From the NCBI GenBank assembly GCA_013205085.1, contig JABMLH010000005.1, positions 138,915 through 202,914 of the forward strand: a stretch of 64,000 nucleotides of DNA. The letters are read 5' to 3'. This DNA is from Microbacteriaceae bacterium VKM Ac-2854. GTDB taxonomy: Bacteria; Actinomycetota; Actinomycetes; Actinomycetales; Microbacteriaceae. The translations under genes and the position numbers were made by a program. Under the pieces are notes generated by a model that was given only the letters and a program-made list of their open reading frames with translations, was not told the origin of the DNA and made no database searches. Shown in pieces: positions 9,250 to 18,147 of the stretch (positions are counted from its first letter, which is position 1; every line of letters starts with the position of its first letter).

Positions 9250-10298
9250 CCGCGCCCGTGGCGGCGGGGCTGCCCCGCGTCAGCGTCGTGATCCCCTGCT
9301 ACAACTACGCGCACTTCCTGCCCGGCGCGGTCCGCAGCGCGACGGAGCAGCCGGGGGTGGACGTCGATGTGATCATCGTCGACGACGCCTCGACGGATGC
9401 CAGCGCTGCCGTCGCACTCGAGCTGGCGGCGGCGGACGAGCGGATCAGCGTGCTGCAGCACGGCGTGAATCGCGGCCACATCGTCACCTACAACGACGGC
9501 CTGAGCCGGGCGGAGGGTGACTACATCGTGCTGCTCTCGGCCGACGACGAGCTCGCGCCGGGAAGCCTGGGCCGCGCGGCCGCCGTCTTCGAGGCGCATC
9601 CCGAGGTCGGCCTGGTCTACGGCTTCGTCGAGTACTTCGGCTCGCCGGATGCGCCGACACCCTCCTCGAGCCGGCAGCGGCGCTCGAGCGTACGGCCGGG
9701 CGAGCGCTGGGTGCGCCGGATCTGCCGGCGCGGGCGCAACATCATCGTGAATCCGGAAGCGGTCGTGCGCCGCTCCGTGCTCGCCAGGATCGGCGGCTAC
9801 GACCCGGCGATGCCGCAGACCGGCGACATGGATCTCTGGCTGCGCGCCGCGGCCGTCTCGGCCGTCGGTCGGGTGAACGGCCCGGTGCAGGGCCGCTACC
9901 GCGTGCACGGCGGGAACATGCACTTGACCGATCACGCCGGTCACCTGGTGGAGCTGCGCGCCCGACGGCACACGTTCGAGCGCTTCTTCGCCGAGCAGGG
10001 GGCCGCTCTGGCGGATGCCGCGGGAATGCTCGGCATCGCCCGGCGCGCGCTCGCGCGGGAGGCGCTGCTCGCCGCGATCCGGCAGGCGTCCGGCGGCGAA
10101 CTCGCCCGCGCGGCCGGCGCCGAACTCGCCGGCTTCGCGGCCGAGACCTGGCCACCGATCACCCGCTCGCTCGCCTGGCGCCGGCTGCTGCGGCGCACGG
10201 CGCGCCCGGCGCCCGCTCTGCTGGCCCGCGTCGAGGCAGCGGCCGACCGGATCCGTCTGTCGCTGCAGTGGCGGCGCTGGCGCAGGTACGGCACATGA
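9246..10298 (+). CDS. Family 2 glycosyltransferase
   Basis: GT-A fold sugar transferase of 350 residues. The domain begins VSVVIPCYNYAHFLPGAV, with IIVDDASTD for nucleotide-sugar binding and the metal-binding SADDEL near residue 98. The GDMDLWLRAA segment matches the acceptor-side motif of GT2 rhamnosyl- or galactosyl-type enzymes. The basic C-terminal tail (about 60 residues) probably contacts the membrane. It likely adds one sugar to the lipid-linked repeat unit; donor and linkage are unknown. It starts at ATG 9246 with a 4-nt overlap on the acyltransferase. Confidence 0.9.
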   Translation: MTAPVAAGLPRVSVVIPCYNYAHFLPGAVRSATEQPGVDVDVIIVDDASTDASAAVALELAAADERISVLQHGVNRGHIVTYNDGLSRAEGDYIVLLSADDELAPGSLGRAAAVFEAHPEVGLVYGFVEYFGSPDAPTPSSSRQRRSSVRPGERWVRRICRRGRNIIVNPEAVVRRSVLARIGGYDPAMPQTGDMDLWLRAAAVSAVGRVNGPVQGRYRVHGGNMHLTDHAGHLVELRARRHTFERFFAEQGAALADAAGMLGIARRALAREALLAAIRQASGGELARAAGAELAGFAAETWPPITRSLAWRRLLRRTARPAPALLARVEAAADRIRLSLQWRRWRRYGT

Positions 10299-11803
10299 GC
10301 GCCGGAGAGCGCATCCGACGCGGCCTCGCATGGAGTGCGCTGAACACGGTCGCCCTGCGGCTCGGCTCGCTCGCGCTGGGCATCCTGCTCGCCCGGCTGC
10401 TCACGCCGGAGCAGTTCGGCGTGTACGCGGTGGCCCTCAGCGTGCAGGCGGTGCTGATGACACTCGCCGACCTCGGCCTCAGCGCCGACCTGGTGCGCTC
10501 GGACGACGTGCAGCGCCGCTCCCCCACCGTCGCCAGTCTCGGACTGGTCACCGGGGCCGTGCTCGCCATCGGGATGGCGGCCACCGCCGCGCCGATCGCG
10601 CAGCTGCTGGGCAGTCCCGACTCCGCGCCGGTGCTGGCGCTGCTCGCGATCACGCTGCTGCTCGCCGGCGCCGGGGTGGTGCCGTACGCGCTGCTGCAGC
10701 GCCGCTTCGATCAGCGCCGGCTCTTCTTCGTGGGTCTGGCCGACTTCGTGCTGAGCACCGTCGTCACCCTCGCCCTGATCGCCGCGGGCTGGGGCGTGCT
10801 CTCGCTCGCCGTGGGCCGCGTCGTCGCCGCGAGCGTCGCGCTCGTCCTGCAGTTCGCGTTCGCCGGGGTGCGGCCGCGCTACGGCCTCGATCGCGCGCTC
10901 GTCCCCTCCGTGCTGCGCTTCGGCGTCCCGGTAGCGGTGGCGAACCTGCTCTCGTGGGCGGTGCTCGGCTCCGACAAGATCGTCGTCGCCCTGCTCGCGG
11001 ATCCGGTCGCGCTGGGCTTCTACGTGCTGGCGTTCAACATCTCGACCTGGCCGATGACGGCCGTCGGGCAGGTGGTGCGCTCGATCGCCCTGCCCGCCTT
11101 CTCGCGGATCCGCGGCGGCGCGGCCGAATCGGCGCTGGCGCCCGTCGTCGGCCTGACCTGGACCCTCGGCCTGCCGCTGGGCATCCTGCTCGCGACGCTC
11201 GCGACTCCCCTGGTGCGCTTCGTGTACGGCGACGCCTGGCTGCCGGCGGCGCCGGCGCTCGCCGCGCTCGGACTGCTGGGCGCGATCCGCGTGGTCTTCG
11301 ACCTCTTCGCCTCCGCGCTGCTGGCGGCCGGAGCGGCCGGGCCCGTCGCCCGGGTGCAGCTCGCGTGGCTGCTCGGTCTGCTCGCCCTCCTGGTTCCGGC
11401 GACCGCCCTCTGGGGCTTCCTCGGTGCGGCGTGGGCGCACGTCGCGACCGCCGCGCTGGTGGTGCTGCCCGGCTACCTGCTCGCCTTCCGGGGTCAGGGC
11501 TACCGCCTCCGTCCGATCCTCGGTGCTCTCTGGCCCCCGCTGCTCGCCGGCGTACCCGCCGCCCTGCTCGCCCTGGGCGCCGGCGCGCTGCTCGGCGGCA
11601 CGCCCTGGCTCGCGCTCATCGTCGGCACGCTCGCCGGACTCGGCGGCTACGCGCTGCTGATCCTGCCGTGGGCCCGACGCCGGCTGGCGCAGCTGCGCGC
11701 CGGCACGGATCCGACACCGACCGCCGACACGGAGCCCACACCGGCCGCCGGCACGCCCCACGCCCTGCCCGAAGCCGCCCTCCTTGGAAGGACCGAACCA
11801 TGA
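10295..11803 (+). CDS. Lipid-linked oligosaccharide flippase (Wzx-like, MOP superfamily)
   Basis: About 502 residues, almost entirely hydrophobic helices (roughly 12-14). It begins GERIRRGLAWSALNTVALRLGSL and continues LARLLTPEQFGVYAVALS, the conserved start of the RfbX/Wzx flippases. It would move the undecaprenyl-linked repeat unit across the membrane. Helices around GVPVAVANLLSWAVLGSDK match the family's second repeat. ATG 10295 was chosen over an upstream in-frame ATG because it gives the 4-nt ATGA overlap used at most junctions of this locus. It ends in a Pro/Thr-rich tail and overlaps the next start by 4 nt. Confidence 0.9.
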   Translation: MSAGERIRRGLAWSALNTVALRLGSLALGILLARLLTPEQFGVYAVALSVQAVLMTLADLGLSADLVRSDDVQRRSPTVASLGLVTGAVLAIGMAATAAPIAQLLGSPDSAPVLALLAITLLLAGAGVVPYALLQRRFDQRRLFFVGLADFVLSTVVTLALIAAGWGVLSLAVGRVVAASVALVLQFAFAGVRPRYGLDRALVPSVLRFGVPVAVANLLSWAVLGSDKIVVALLADPVALGFYVLAFNISTWPMTAVGQVVRSIALPAFSRIRGGAAESALAPVVGLTWTLGLPLGILLATLATPLVRFVYGDAWLPAAPALAALGLLGAIRVVFDLFASALLAAGAAGPVARVQLAWLLGLLALLVPATALWGFLGAAWAHVATAALVVLPGYLLAFRGQGYRLRPILGALWPPLLAGVPAALLALGAGALLGGTPWLALIVGTLAGLGGYALLILPWARRRLAQLRAGTDPTPTADTEPTPAAGTPHALPEAALLGRTEP

Positions 11804-12915
11804 CCACCGTCCCCATCGTCCCGTTCGCGAACCTCGCCCTGCTGCACGACCGCGTCGAGGGCGCCGTGCGCGCCGGGATCGACCGGGTGCTGCGCGACTC
11901 CGACTTCATCCTCGGCGCCGAGGTCGCCCGCTTCGAGCGCCGCTTCGCCGACTACTGCGGCGTCGCTCACACGATCGGCGTCGGCAACGGGACGGATGCC
12001 GTCGAGCTCGCCCTCCGCGGCGCCGGCATCGGCCAGGGCGACGAGGTGATCGTGCCGACGAACAGCTTCGTCGCCTCCGCCGAAGGCGTGATCCGCGCCG
12101 GCGCGACGCCGGTCTTCGCCGACTGCGACGACGACTACCTGATCGACGTGGACGACGCCGTGCGTGCCGCAGGCCCGCGCACCCGCGCGGTGCTGGCCGT
12201 GCACCTGTACGGACAGTGCGCTCCCGTCGAGCGCCTGCGCGAGGCGCTGCCGGAGCTGATCATCATCGAGGACGCGGCGCAGGCTCAGGGCGCCCGCCGC
12301 AACTGGGCCCGCGCCGGTTCGCTGGGCGACGTCGCCGCGACGAGCTTCTACCCGGGCAAGAACCTCGGCGCGTACGGCGACGCCGGAGCCGTGATGACCG
12401 ACGACGAGATGGTCGCCGAGCGGATCAGAGGGCTGCGCAACCACGGCGGCATCGCCCGCTACGAACACCGCCTGCTGGGCACCAACTCGCGCCTGGACGG
12501 GATGCAGGCCGCCGTCCTGAACGTCAAGCTCGGCGAGCTCGACGCCTGGAACGACGAGCGCCGCGACGCCGCCCGACGCTACGACGAACTGCTGCGCGAC
12601 CTCGACGGCGTCACCCTGCCGAACGAGCTGCCCGAGAACGAGCACGTCTTCCACCTCTACGTCGTGCGGACGCCGGAACGCGACCGTGTGCAGGCGGAGC
12701 TGACCGGCGCGGGCGTCGCGACCGGCCTGCACTACCCGATCCCGATCCACCGCCTCGCCCCGTTCCGGGACCCGGGCGCCCGCGCACTGCCGGTGGCCGA
12801 ACGACAGGCCGGCGAGATCCTCTCGCTGCCGATCTTCCCGGGCATCACCGCCCGGCAGCAGGAGTACGTCGCGGATGCGCTGCACGCCGCCGTGCGAACG
12901 GCGGCGCGCCGATGA
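11800..12915 (+). CDS. DegT/DnrJ/EryC1-family aminotransferase (FdtB/WbpE-like)
   Basis: Second PLP sugar aminotransferase of the locus, 371 residues. VGNGTDAVELALRGAGI binds the PLP phosphate, IIEDAAQAQGA carries the acidic residue under the pyridine ring, and SFYPGKNLGAYGD holds the PLP lysine at about residue 187. The SFYPGKNLGA signature is typical of 3-aminotransferases such as WbpE/WlbC and FdtB, which aminate C3 of a 3-keto sugar. The Gfo/Idh enzyme upstream could make that keto sugar and the WbpD-like enzyme (20426-21079) could acetylate the product. GGAAGGA at 11786-11792 is a good ribosome-binding site. It overlaps both neighbours by 4 nt. Confidence 0.92.
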   Translation: MTTVPIVPFANLALLHDRVEGAVRAGIDRVLRDSDFILGAEVARFERRFADYCGVAHTIGVGNGTDAVELALRGAGIGQGDEVIVPTNSFVASAEGVIRAGATPVFADCDDDYLIDVDDAVRAAGPRTRAVLAVHLYGQCAPVERLREALPELIIIEDAAQAQGARRNWARAGSLGDVAATSFYPGKNLGAYGDAGAVMTDDEMVAERIRGLRNHGGIARYEHRLLGTNSRLDGMQAAVLNVKLGELDAWNDERRDAARRYDELLRDLDGVTLPNELPENEHVFHLYVVRTPERDRVQAELTGAGVATGLHYPIPIHRLAPFRDPGARALPVAERQAGEILSLPIFPGITARQQEYVADALHAAVRTAARR

Positions 12916-14024
12916 GCCCCGTGCGCTACTCCAAGCGGGAGCTCGCCGACCGCATCTCGCGGGCGGCCGGGCGCGATCCGCGCTACGCCGTGGACGTCAC
13001 CGTGATGGTGCCGCTGTTCGACTACGCGCGCTACCTGCCGGCCATGGCCGAGAGCGTGCTCGGCCAGCAGGGCGTCGACCTGGAGCTGATCATCGTCGAC
13101 GACGTGTCCACGGACGACGGGCTCGAGGTGGCCCGTGCGATCGCCGCCGCCGACCCGCGGGTGCGCGTGATCGCGCAGCAGCGCAACGGCGGACCCGTCG
13201 CCTGCGTGCACGCGGCGCTCGCCGTGGCCCGGGGCGAGTTCCTCTGGTACCTGGACGCCGACGACCTGATCACCCCGGGCTCGCTCGCGCGGGCGGTGGC
13301 CCTCGCGCGGGCGTTCCCCTCCGTCGATCTGGTCTACGGGCATCCGTTGCACTTCGCCGACGGCACGCCGCTGCCCGCGGCGCGCACCGACGGCGACGGC
13401 GCGCTGGTGTGGGAGGGCCAGGACTGGCTGGCCGACCGCTGCCGCACCGGGGTCAACGTGATCACCTCCTGCGAGGTGTTGCAGCGGCGCAGCGCCGTCG
13501 ACGAGATCGGCGGCCCGCTGCCGCTGCCGCACACCTACGACTTCGAGATGTGGCTGCGACTCGCCTCCGCGGGCGAGGTGGCCTACCTCCTCGGGGTGGA
13601 TCAGGGCTGGCACCGCAAGCACCCCCTCTCGGTCTCGGTGGTGGTCACGCCGTTCCGCGATCTCGTCGAGCGCCGGCTCGCATTCAGCACCTTCTTCACC
13701 GGTCGCGGCGCGTGGATCCCCAACTCCGGCGCGCTGCGCGCGGCCTCGGAGCAAGCGCTGGCCATCGGCGCCCTGGAGAAGGCGTGCCAGCTCCTGGACG
13801 GCGGTCAGTGCGCGCCGGAGGACACGGACGACTACCGCGCCTTCGCCGAGGAGAGCTACGCCGCAGCCCGCGAGCTGCCGCAGTGGCGCCGGCTCGCGGA
13901 ACGGCGCCGCCTGGGCGCACGGTTCAATCGGCACCGCCCGCGCTTCGTGGCGCAGCGCCTGCTGCGCCGGATCCGCTCCGAGCAGAGTTGGCGACGCTGG
14001 CGCACCGAGGGGGTGTACCGGTGA
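12912..14024 (+). CDS. Family 2 glycosyltransferase
   Basis: GT-A glycosyltransferase of about 370 residues. The catalytic domain begins around residue 25 with VTVMVPLFDYARYLPAMAES, then LIIVDDVSTDDG and the DADDL metal-binding motif near residue 115. TYDFEMWLRLASAGE is the acceptor-side ED-type motif. The C-terminal 100 residues are basic and probably membrane-associated, much like the GT2 at 9246, so the two may be paralogues adding successive sugars. Donor and linkage are not predictable. It is coupled by 4-nt overlaps at both ends (ATGA upstream, GTGA downstream). Confidence 0.9.
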   Translation: MSPVRYSKRELADRISRAAGRDPRYAVDVTVMVPLFDYARYLPAMAESVLGQQGVDLELIIVDDVSTDDGLEVARAIAAADPRVRVIAQQRNGGPVACVHAALAVARGEFLWYLDADDLITPGSLARAVALARAFPSVDLVYGHPLHFADGTPLPAARTDGDGALVWEGQDWLADRCRTGVNVITSCEVLQRRSAVDEIGGPLPLPHTYDFEMWLRLASAGEVAYLLGVDQGWHRKHPLSVSVVVTPFRDLVERRLAFSTFFTGRGAWIPNSGALRAASEQALAIGALEKACQLLDGGQCAPEDTDDYRAFAEESYAAARELPQWRRLAERRRLGARFNRHRPRFVAQRLLRRIRSEQSWRRWRTEGVYR

Positions 14025-15352
14025 ACGACGTCACGAAGGCGATCGGCCGGCTGCGCCGCAGCGGCGGGCGCGACCTCGCCCGGCGGGTGATCCGCAGGCT
14101 CGGGCAGCGCGTCGGCGTGCAGGAGCTGGACTTCCCGATCCTGGAGCACGATCTGGCAGACTCCACCCGGCTCCGGCTGCCGGCGGCCGCGCCGATCGCG
14201 TCCGCGGAGGGCGCCAGGATCGGCTGGATCTGTACCCCGGCGGATGCGGGGTCCGGCGGCCACACGACGCTGTTCCGGATGGTGCAGGCCATGGTCGAGC
14301 GCGGGCACCCGTGCACGGTGTTCCTGTACGACCGGCACGGCGCCGACTTCGCGACCCGGGTGGGCATCATCCGCGACGGCTGGCCGTGGCTCGACGTGGA
14401 GTTCCGGGACGCGGAGTCCGGTATCGACGGCGTCGAGGCCTGTGTGGCCACCTCGTGGGAGACGGCGCACGTGCTGGCGACCCACGGCGGCGCGCCGATG
14501 GCCAGGCTCTACTTCGCGCAGGACTACGAGCCGCTGTTCCACCCGCGTGGCGCTCTCGCCGCGTTCGCGGAGGACAGCTACCGCTTCGGTTTCCGCATCA
14601 TCGCCCTCGGCGCGATGGTCGCTCGACATGTGGGCGCCCTGGGCGCCCGCACCGAGCTCGCGCCGTTCGGCTGCGACACGGCCACCTATCGGCTGACGAA
14701 TCCGGACGGTCCGCGCAGCGGTGTGGTGTTCTACGCGAAGCCGAGTTCCGATCGTCGCGGCTATCTGCTCGGCAAGCGCGCCCTCGAGCTGTTCCACGAG
14801 CTGCACCCGGAGCAGCCGATCCACCTCTACGGCGCGCGGGTCGACGACTGGTCGATCCCGGTCGTGCAGCACGGCACGGTGACACCCGTCGAGCTGGCCG
14901 CGCTGTACAACGGCGCGCTCGCGGGCATCGCGCTCTCCTTCACGAACATCTCGCTGGTCGCGGAGGAGCTGCTGGCGTGCGGCGCCGTAGCGATCGTGAA
15001 CGACTCCGACGACGCCCGCGCCGATCTCGCGCATCCGGATGCGCGTTGGTGCACGGCCACGCCGGGCGCGATCGCCGACGCCCTCGCCGCGGCCGTCGAG
15101 CATCCCGATGCCACACTGCCTCGGCGCAGCGCCGCCCTCGTCCGCTCGGGCTGGGGTCCGGCAGCGGCGGTCGTGGCCCGGGTGATCGCGGACGAGCTGA
15201 CCCGCTCGAACGCCCTCGCCGCGGCCTGGACCGCACCCGTGCTGATCCCGGTCACCGGCCCGATCAGCGCCGTCACCTCGGCCGCCGCGCACGCGCTCGG
15301 CGCCCGCGGCCCCGCGAGCCGGGCCGCCCACCGACAGGAGAGAACGCGATGA
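14021..15352 (+). CDS. GT4-fold glycosyltransferase, WsaF-like
   Basis: About 443 residues. The N-terminal half contains IGWICTPADAGSGGHTTLFR and VFLYDRHG; the C-terminal half has GVVFYAKPSSDRRGY and a GT-B donor-site region ending EELLACGAVAIV. This layout resembles WsaF-type rhamnosyltransferases of S-layer glycan loci, which have a GT-B fold with an unusual N-terminal domain. The assignment is by motif impression, not by search. It would extend the repeat unit. GTG 14021 overlaps the upstream stop (GTGA) and the end overlaps the next ATG by 4 nt. Confidence 0.82.
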   Translation: MNDVTKAIGRLRRSGGRDLARRVIRRLGQRVGVQELDFPILEHDLADSTRLRLPAAAPIASAEGARIGWICTPADAGSGGHTTLFRMVQAMVERGHPCTVFLYDRHGADFATRVGIIRDGWPWLDVEFRDAESGIDGVEACVATSWETAHVLATHGGAPMARLYFAQDYEPLFHPRGALAAFAEDSYRFGFRIIALGAMVARHVGALGARTELAPFGCDTATYRLTNPDGPRSGVVFYAKPSSDRRGYLLGKRALELFHELHPEQPIHLYGARVDDWSIPVVQHGTVTPVELAALYNGALAGIALSFTNISLVAEELLACGAVAIVNDSDDARADLAHPDARWCTATPGAIADALAAAVEHPDATLPRRSAALVRSGWGPAAAVVARVIADELTRSNALAAAWTAPVLIPVTGPISAVTSAAAHALGARGPASRAAHRQERTR

Positions 15353-18147
15353 CACTGTTGGAGACCCGCCGGATCCTGCTCGGCGGCGCCCCGGTCGATC
15401 TGTACGAACGCGACGAGGCGGTCCGGCTGATCACCGAGCGTGCGGCCGCGGCGGATGCGGCGCCGCTGGGGGTGCTCTCGGCGAACGTCGACCACATCAC
15501 CCACTTCGGCGCCGGTGCCCGGTGGTCGCACGTCTTGGACCGGCACGACTCGGTGCCGCGACTCGCGGGCGTCGATGCCGCCGTGCTGCTGCCCGACCCC
15601 GGTAGCCCGACGGGCTGGACCCCCGACCAGCCGGATGCGGTCGATCCCGCTGCCGTGAGCCGCACCGCCCTGGAGTGGCTGAACCTGATCGACGGGAGTC
15701 CGCTGGCCAGTCACGCGCGCCGGCTCACCGGCAAGGCCTGGCCGCGCCTGGCCGGCAGCGACCTGATCGGGCCGATCCTCGACCGGGCCGACGGCCTCGG
15801 GCTGCGGGTCGGGGTGCTCGGCGGCAGCGTCGCCGCCCAGGAACAGCTGCGCACGCACCTCGCGGCCGAGCGGCCGGAGCTGCACCTGGTCGGCCTCTGG
15901 TCGCCCAGCCGCGACGAGCTGACCCGCGAGGCGTTCAACGTCGGGCTCGCCGCCGAGATCGCGGCGGCGGGGGTCGAACTCCTGATCGTCGGCTTCGGCA
16001 AGCCGCGGCAGGAGCTGTGGATCAACGAGTACGGCACCGCCACCGGCGCCCGGGTGCTGCTGGCCTTCGGCGCCGCTGTCGACTTCCTCGGCGGCTCCGT
16101 GCGCCGCGCGCCCGTCTGGGTCGCGGAGCACGGCCTGGAGTGGGCGTGGCGGCTCGCGCTCGAACCGCGCCGACTGGCCCGGCGCTACCTGGTCGAGGGC
16201 CCCGTGGCCTACGGACGACTGCGCGCGCACAGCGAGTTGGATCCCACGCGCCGCGAACCCGTGCACGGCGCGACCGTGCGCCGGATCCGCCCCGCCGCCT
16301 CCTCCGACCGCGTCGCGGCCTTCGTCCGCGATCCGGAGCAGAGCGCCGAGGTCGCGGTGCTGATCGTCACGCATCAGAACCGCGACACGGTGGACCGGCT
16401 GATCGAGAGTCTGCGGGTGGAGGCCGCGAGCGTGCGACTGCGCGTCATCGTGGTCGACAACGATTCCAGCGACGGCACCCTGACGGTCGTCCGCCGGCAC
16501 GAGGATGTGATCGCCGTCGCCTCCGGCGGGAACCGCGGCTACGCCGGCGGGATCAACGTGGCCCGGCGTCTGGCCGGAGCCGGCGAGGCCGTGCTGGTGC
16601 TCAACCCCGATCTCGTCGTGGAGCCCGGCGCGATCGGACGGATGCTGGACCGGCTCGCCGAGTCCGACGCCGGCGTGGTCGTGCCGCTGCTGCGAGACGG
16701 CCAGGGCGACGTCACCCCGTCGCTGCGCTGGGAGCCAGGGCGGCTGAACGCCATCGGCGACGCGCTCTTCGGCGCCCACTTCGCCGACCGACCGGCCTGG
16801 CTGTCGGAGGTGGATCGCGCGCCGGAGAGCTACCGGCACGCCCACCCGATCGAGTGGGCGACGGGAGCTGCCGTCCTGGTCGACGCGGTCGTGGCGGCCC
16901 GCATCGGCGATTGGGACGAGCGGTTCTTCCTGTATTCGGAGGAGGTCGACTTCTTCCGCCGTGCGCGGGCGATCGGCGCCGAGATCTGGTTCGAGCCCGC
17001 CGCCGTCGTGCGGCACGACGGCGGCGGGTCGGGCGGGCCGTCGGCGCTGGCCGAGCTGATGGCGGTGAATCGGGTCCGCTACGTGCGCAAACACCATCGC
17101 GGCGTCTACGCGGCGAGCTACCGCGCGGTCGTCGGCTTCACCGAACTGCTGCGGGCTCCGCTGCCGGGCGCGGCGGGAGCGGCGCACCGACGCGCCCTGG
17201 GTGCTGTCGGCGATGCGCGCCGCTGGCCGGCGCTGCCGGCGGCGAGCATTCGCACGGCACCGACCCTGCTCAGCGGCGACGGAGTCATCGCGCCTCGGCT
17301 CGCCAGCGGGTCGCTCGTGGTGCCGGCCCGCAACGCCGCGGCGACCATCGCGCGCACCCTCGCTCCGTTCGCGGAAGCGGCGGCGGCCGGGCAGCTCGAG
17401 GTCGTGGTCGTCTGCCACGCCTGCACCGATGCTACGGCCGAGCTCGCGCGCGGTTTCGCGGGCGTCACCGTGGTCGAGATCGACGCGGCCGCGAAGACCG
17501 CGGCGTTGAACGCGGGCGACGCCGCGGCGACCACCTGGCCCCGGCTGTACCTCGATCCCGATGTGGAGATGCCCACGAGCGCGCTGTGGTGCGTGTTCAG
17601 CGCGCTCAGTTCCGGCGGCCTGCTCGCCGCCCGCGCGGACTCGGCGGTGGATACGTCGGCCTCCAGCGCCCTGGTGCGTTCCTACTACCGCGCCCGCAAG
17701 AGGGTGCCCTCGCTGTGGAGCGGTCTCTGGGGCGGCGGCGGCTACGCCGTGAGCGAGGAGGGTCGGCGCCGATTCGGGGCGTTCCCGGAGGTGAGCATCG
17801 ACGACGTCTTCGTGCACGGTCGCTTCACCGAGCGCGAACGTGGCGTCGTCGGCTGCGCACCGGTGATCCAGTACGCTCCGCGCACGGCCGCGCAGCTGCG
17901 GGCCGAGCTGCGCGCTAACGTCCGCGGCGGTGCCGAGCTGGCGAGCATCCTCACCGAGGGCGGCGCCGCCGCAGCCCCCACCACCCTGCGCACGGCGCGC
18001 GAGTTCCTGCTGAGCGCCCGCACACCCGTCCAGTGCTACGACGCCCTCGTGTTCAGCGGCTTCGCCCTGCTCGCGCGGATCCCGGCTCGCTCGCCGGCCA
18101 CGACGCGTCGCTCGCGCGCCGAGATCGGCCGCGGCATCGATGTCTGA
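15349..18147 (+). CDS. Three-domain fusion: WecG/TagA + GT2 + GT2
   Basis: A 932-residue protein with three glycosyltransferase domains. Residues 1-290 are a WecG/TagA/CpsF domain: ANVDHI at 45-50, LLPDP at 80-84, RLAGSDLI at 133-140, VGFGKPRQE at 214-222 and GAAVDFLGGS at 241-250. Residues about 334-600 are a GT2 domain: VAVLIVTHQNRDTV, VVDNDSSDGT, VLNPDL and LYSEEVDF (rhamnosyltransferase-like). Residues about 652-845 are a second GT2-like domain: SLVVPARNAAATI, KTAALNAGD and LDPDVEM. The WecG part carries about 30 extra residues between LPD and RLAGSDL and has LPDP where LPDG is usual. An AGGAGA site precedes ATG 15349. It overlaps neighbours by 4 and 8 nt. WecG-type enzymes add the second sugar to a lipid-linked primer, so this protein may perform several consecutive steps. 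Confidence 0.88.
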   Translation: MTLLETRRILLGGAPVDLYERDEAVRLITERAAAADAAPLGVLSANVDHITHFGAGARWSHVLDRHDSVPRLAGVDAAVLLPDPGSPTGWTPDQPDAVDPAAVSRTALEWLNLIDGSPLASHARRLTGKAWPRLAGSDLIGPILDRADGLGLRVGVLGGSVAAQEQLRTHLAAERPELHLVGLWSPSRDELTREAFNVGLAAEIAAAGVELLIVGFGKPRQELWINEYGTATGARVLLAFGAAVDFLGGSVRRAPVWVAEHGLEWAWRLALEPRRLARRYLVEGPVAYGRLRAHSELDPTRREPVHGATVRRIRPAASSDRVAAFVRDPEQSAEVAVLIVTHQNRDTVDRLIESLRVEAASVRLRVIVVDNDSSDGTLTVVRRHEDVIAVASGGNRGYAGGINVARRLAGAGEAVLVLNPDLVVEPGAIGRMLDRLAESDAGVVVPLLRDGQGDVTPSLRWEPGRLNAIGDALFGAHFADRPAWLSEVDRAPESYRHAHPIEWATGAAVLVDAVVAARIGDWDERFFLYSEEVDFFRRARAIGAEIWFEPAAVVRHDGGGSGGPSALAELMAVNRVRYVRKHHRGVYAASYRAVVGFTELLRAPLPGAAGAAHRRALGAVGDARRWPALPAASIRTAPTLLSGDGVIAPRLASGSLVVPARNAAATIARTLAPFAEAAAAGQLEVVVVCHACTDATAELARGFAGVTVVEIDAAAKTAALNAGDAAATTWPRLYLDPDVEMPTSALWCVFSALSSGGLLAARADSAVDTSASSALVRSYYRARKRVPSLWSGLWGGGGYAVSEEGRRRFGAFPEVSIDDVFVHGRFTERERGVVGCAPVIQYAPRTAAQLRAELRANVRGGAELASILTEGGAAAAPTTLRTAREFLLSARTPVQCYDALVFSGFALLARIPARSPATTRRSRAEIGRGIDV

